Shown here piece after piece: positions 62,380 through 64,000 of a DNA stretch of 64,000 nt. Source of the stretch: Desulfobacula sp. (GTDB lineage Bacteria; Desulfobacterota; Desulfobacteria; Desulfobacterales; Desulfobacteraceae); contig NZ_JABZFL010000051.1 in NCBI RefSeq assembly GCF_014237455.1, forward strand, positions 143,330-207,329. The letters run 5' to 3'. A program made the translations under genes and the position numbers. The notes beneath the pieces were generated by a model that was given only the letters and a program-made list of their open reading frames with translations, ran no database searches and had not been told where the DNA came from. Positions within the stretch are counted from its first letter, which is position 1; the number at the start of each line of letters is the position of its first letter.

Positions 62380-63822
62380 TTATTTATAACTCAAAACCAT
62401 CACTGTGCTATTTTTGACCCTATCTACAGCATTGGATTTACTCCTTGAGGGTGCAATTAATTTATCAGATATTTCAGGTAATGTATCAAGCATGGCTTGG
62501 GCATAAATACTTTTAACAGCATAATTTACATTTTGAGGTAAGCTCCCAGATATTTTAAATGTTGTTTTTGCGTCAAGCATTGCCACGATAATACCAAGGA
62601 TATTACCGTTCCCATCCATCAAGGCTCCCCCTGAATTTCCAGGTTGAACTGGCACACTTATCTGATATAGCCGCAAATCATCCTGGAATCCCGTCAGACT
62701 ATTGATTGTACCTTTGGTACACTTTGCATTTTCACCTTGCAAACTTGGATTCGGATATCCGACCGTAAAAACATCTTCTCCCATCTTAGCAGATCTGTTT
62801 GAAGAAAATGCTATTGCCGGAAAGGAGCCATTGATTTTTAACAAAGCCAGGTCATTGTTTGGATCACCAAGGACAAGTTTTGCAGAATATATATTCCCTC
62901 TATATTTTATTTTAACTTCCCTTGATCCTTCAATGACATGATAACAGGTTAAAATATATCCATCTTTGGTTATGATAAAACCAGTCCCTGATCCGTTGAC
63001 CTCTTTTTCATTATTAGGTGCTGGGGGTTGCTGTTCTTGCGATATGGATGGATGGTCTATTTTGTATTGTATTTTTGCTGCGAGTTCCTGCGCTTTATGA
63101 ATTTGTTCATCCGTTAGATATTTTTCAAGCGTGTGTAGTGGTTTCTTGGCCTCATCAACCCCCATAGAAATAGCTATATTGAACCATGAATATGCAAGTA
63201 TATAGTTTTTAGGGACACCCTCTCCTGCCATATACATCCCTCCTAAAGCAAATGCAGACATAGAGTGCCCATTTATAGCAGCCAGTTTAAACCAAGTTGC
63301 CGCAGTTGTGTAATTTTTTGGAACGCCCTCCCCTTTAAAATGAATTAATCCCAGATTGTATTGAGATGCAATATCCCCTTGTGAGGAGGCCTTTTTATAC
63401 CACATTATCGCTTGTTGGATGTCCTTTGTAACTCCAATTTTACCTGTACTGTAAAAAGAACCAATTTTAAATTGGGCGGTGGGGCTACCTTGCTCGGCAG
63501 CTATTTTATACCAATAAAAGGCTTCAGTTTCATTTTTTGAAGCACAAATTCCAAATTCGTACATCTCAGCAAGAATTTCTTGGGCCTGAATCAATCCAGA
63601 CTTGGCCGCTTCGTGTATAAAAAACAACCCAGATTTAGTTACTTCTTTTGCGTTAGAGGTTTCATAATTTTTGGCCTCGTTACAGAGAACAACAGCCACT
63701 TCCATTTGTGCCTGAGGATCGCCTTGAATAGCCTGCTCTACTAATTTAGTGAATTGTTCTTCGGTGCCTGCAAAACATTGCGTATAAATTAAAATCAGCA
63801 CAACAATTAAGAATCTTTTCAT
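62380..63822 (-). CDS. Sel1-repeat protein with trypsin-like serine protease domain
   Basis: 480 residues from the ATG at 63822 (AGGAGAAGGG upstream). A signal peptide (MKRFLIVVLILIYTQCFA) precedes about six Sel1 repeats (residues 25-250; AFYWYKIAAEQGSPTAQFKIG and SQYNLGLIHFKGEGVPKNYTTA are clear). A trypsin-like domain follows with His in LTCYHVIEG, Asp in DPNNDLALLKI and Ser in QPGNSGGAL. It should be exported and act in the periplasm, probably with partner recognition by the repeats. Confidence 0.85.
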   Translation of the reverse strand: MKRFLIVVLILIYTQCFAGTEEQFTKLVEQAIQGDPQAQMEVAVVLCNEAKNYETSNAKEVTKSGLFFIHEAAKSGLIQAQEILAEMYEFGICASKNETEAFYWYKIAAEQGSPTAQFKIGSFYSTGKIGVTKDIQQAIMWYKKASSQGDIASQYNLGLIHFKGEGVPKNYTTAATWFKLAAINGHSMSAFALGGMYMAGEGVPKNYILAYSWFNIAISMGVDEAKKPLHTLEKYLTDEQIHKAQELAAKIQYKIDHPSISQEQQPPAPNNEKEVNGSGTGFIITKDGYILTCYHVIEGSREVKIKYRGNIYSAKLVLGDPNNDLALLKINGSFPAIAFSSNRSAKMGEDVFTVGYPNPSLQGENAKCTKGTINSLTGFQDDLRLYQISVPVQPGNSGGALMDGNGNILGIIVAMLDAKTTFKISGSLPQNVNYAVKSIYAQAMLDTLPEISDKLIAPSRSKSNAVDRVKNSTVMVLSYK

Positions 63823-63892
63823 CCCTTCTCCTATAAAATCAATTTTATATTTCAAATCAATTAACGGCAAGCAGACCCACGCCAGTTAACAA

Positions 63893-63966
63893 CCACCCCT
63901 AAAAAGGGTGGCATAATGGAGACCCTAAAAGGGTCAAGTTATTATTTCCAGAGACTCATTTGAGTC
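63893..63966. repeat. Three tandem hairpins at the right edge
   Basis: CCACCC/GGGTGG (63893-63898 with 63906-63911), GACCC/GGGTC (63921-63925 with 63931-63935) and GACTCA/TGAGTC (63953-63958 with 63961-63966). They lie in a row upstream of the protease gene and run to the edge of the window. The function is unclear; they could be a structured leader or an intergenic repeat. Confidence 0.5.
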
Positions 63967-64000
63967 ATCCTTTTTTCTTTATGATTTTGAAGCCTAACAT

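Noticed and set aside
1..64000. CRISPR arrays, rRNA and tRNA genes
   Set aside because: No regularly spaced repeats and no rRNA or tRNA signatures were noticed; a tRNAscan or Infernal run would be decisive for small RNAs.

Overview
This window is a chromosomal segment of an anaerobic sulfate-reducing bacterium, most likely Desulfobacterota/Desulfobacterales (Desulfobacula/Desulfobacterium-like). The organism call is an inference from gene content: a 13-haem cytochrome with NrfD/FeS partners, a HdrABC-MvhD-MetFV cluster, TusA/DsrE sulfur carriers, three sigma-54 signals with two PAS-AAA+ activators, and a complete glycine cleavage system. No rRNA, tRNA or CRISPR array was seen.

Layout. (1) 1-1507: a DUF134 regulator and a DUF5320 protein behind a promoter bracketed by a perfect 21-bp inverted repeat, then a flavodoxin. 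(2) 1617-5691, minus strand: a LolD/LolE-like ABC transporter with a LolA-like protein and an outer-membrane barrel. (3) 6081-12120: a TusA-like protein, a Tat FeS protein, a NrfD membrane protein and an octahaem tetrathionate-reductase-type cytochrome, with a sigma-54 promoter, dyad activator sites and a divergent sigma-54 activator. The cytochrome reads through an in-frame TGA that looks like selenocysteine and is followed by a SECIS-like hairpin. (4) 12095-24012: two polar amino-acid ABC transporters in divergent operons, with a RACo-like corrinoid-protein activator, a saccharopine-dehydrogenase-like enzyme, an Asp/Glu racemase-family protein and a D-cysteine desulfhydrase/cysteate-lyase-type enzyme. 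(5) 24041-28501, minus genes and a divergent activator: an FAD disulfide-reductase-family protein, a DUF1638 protein and two small proteins. (6) 28920-37845: a long plus-strand operon from a near-consensus sigma-54 promoter, carrying TusA, MvhD, two HdrA proteins, a wHTH-like protein, HdrC, HdrB, two DsrE proteins, an unknown Cys-rich protein, MetV and MetF. (7) 37894-41827: CcdA, a thioredoxin-like protein, a Tat FeS protein, a small membrane protein, FmdB and a TPR-SPOR protein. (8) 41833-51223: lpd-glyA divergent from lrp-gcvT-gcvH-gcvPA-gcvPB-lipB-lipA. (9) 51220-57953, minus: pyk, holA, lgt, lspA, ileS. (10) 58205-64000: an accessory stretch with a decayed IS110-family transposase, a structured non-coding segment, a TerB-like protein, an HNH-like plus DUF4145 gene pair, and a Sel1-repeat trypsin-like protease.

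How it works together. MetFV plus Hdr/MvhD is a methylene-THF reductase module of the Wood-Ljungdahl pathway. The Gcv/Lip/GlyA/Lpd genes feed or drain the same C1-THF pool. The two most unusual elements are the apparent selenocysteine-containing 13-haem cytochrome, and the Hdr-MetFV operon that embeds TusA and DsrE sulfur-transfer proteins.
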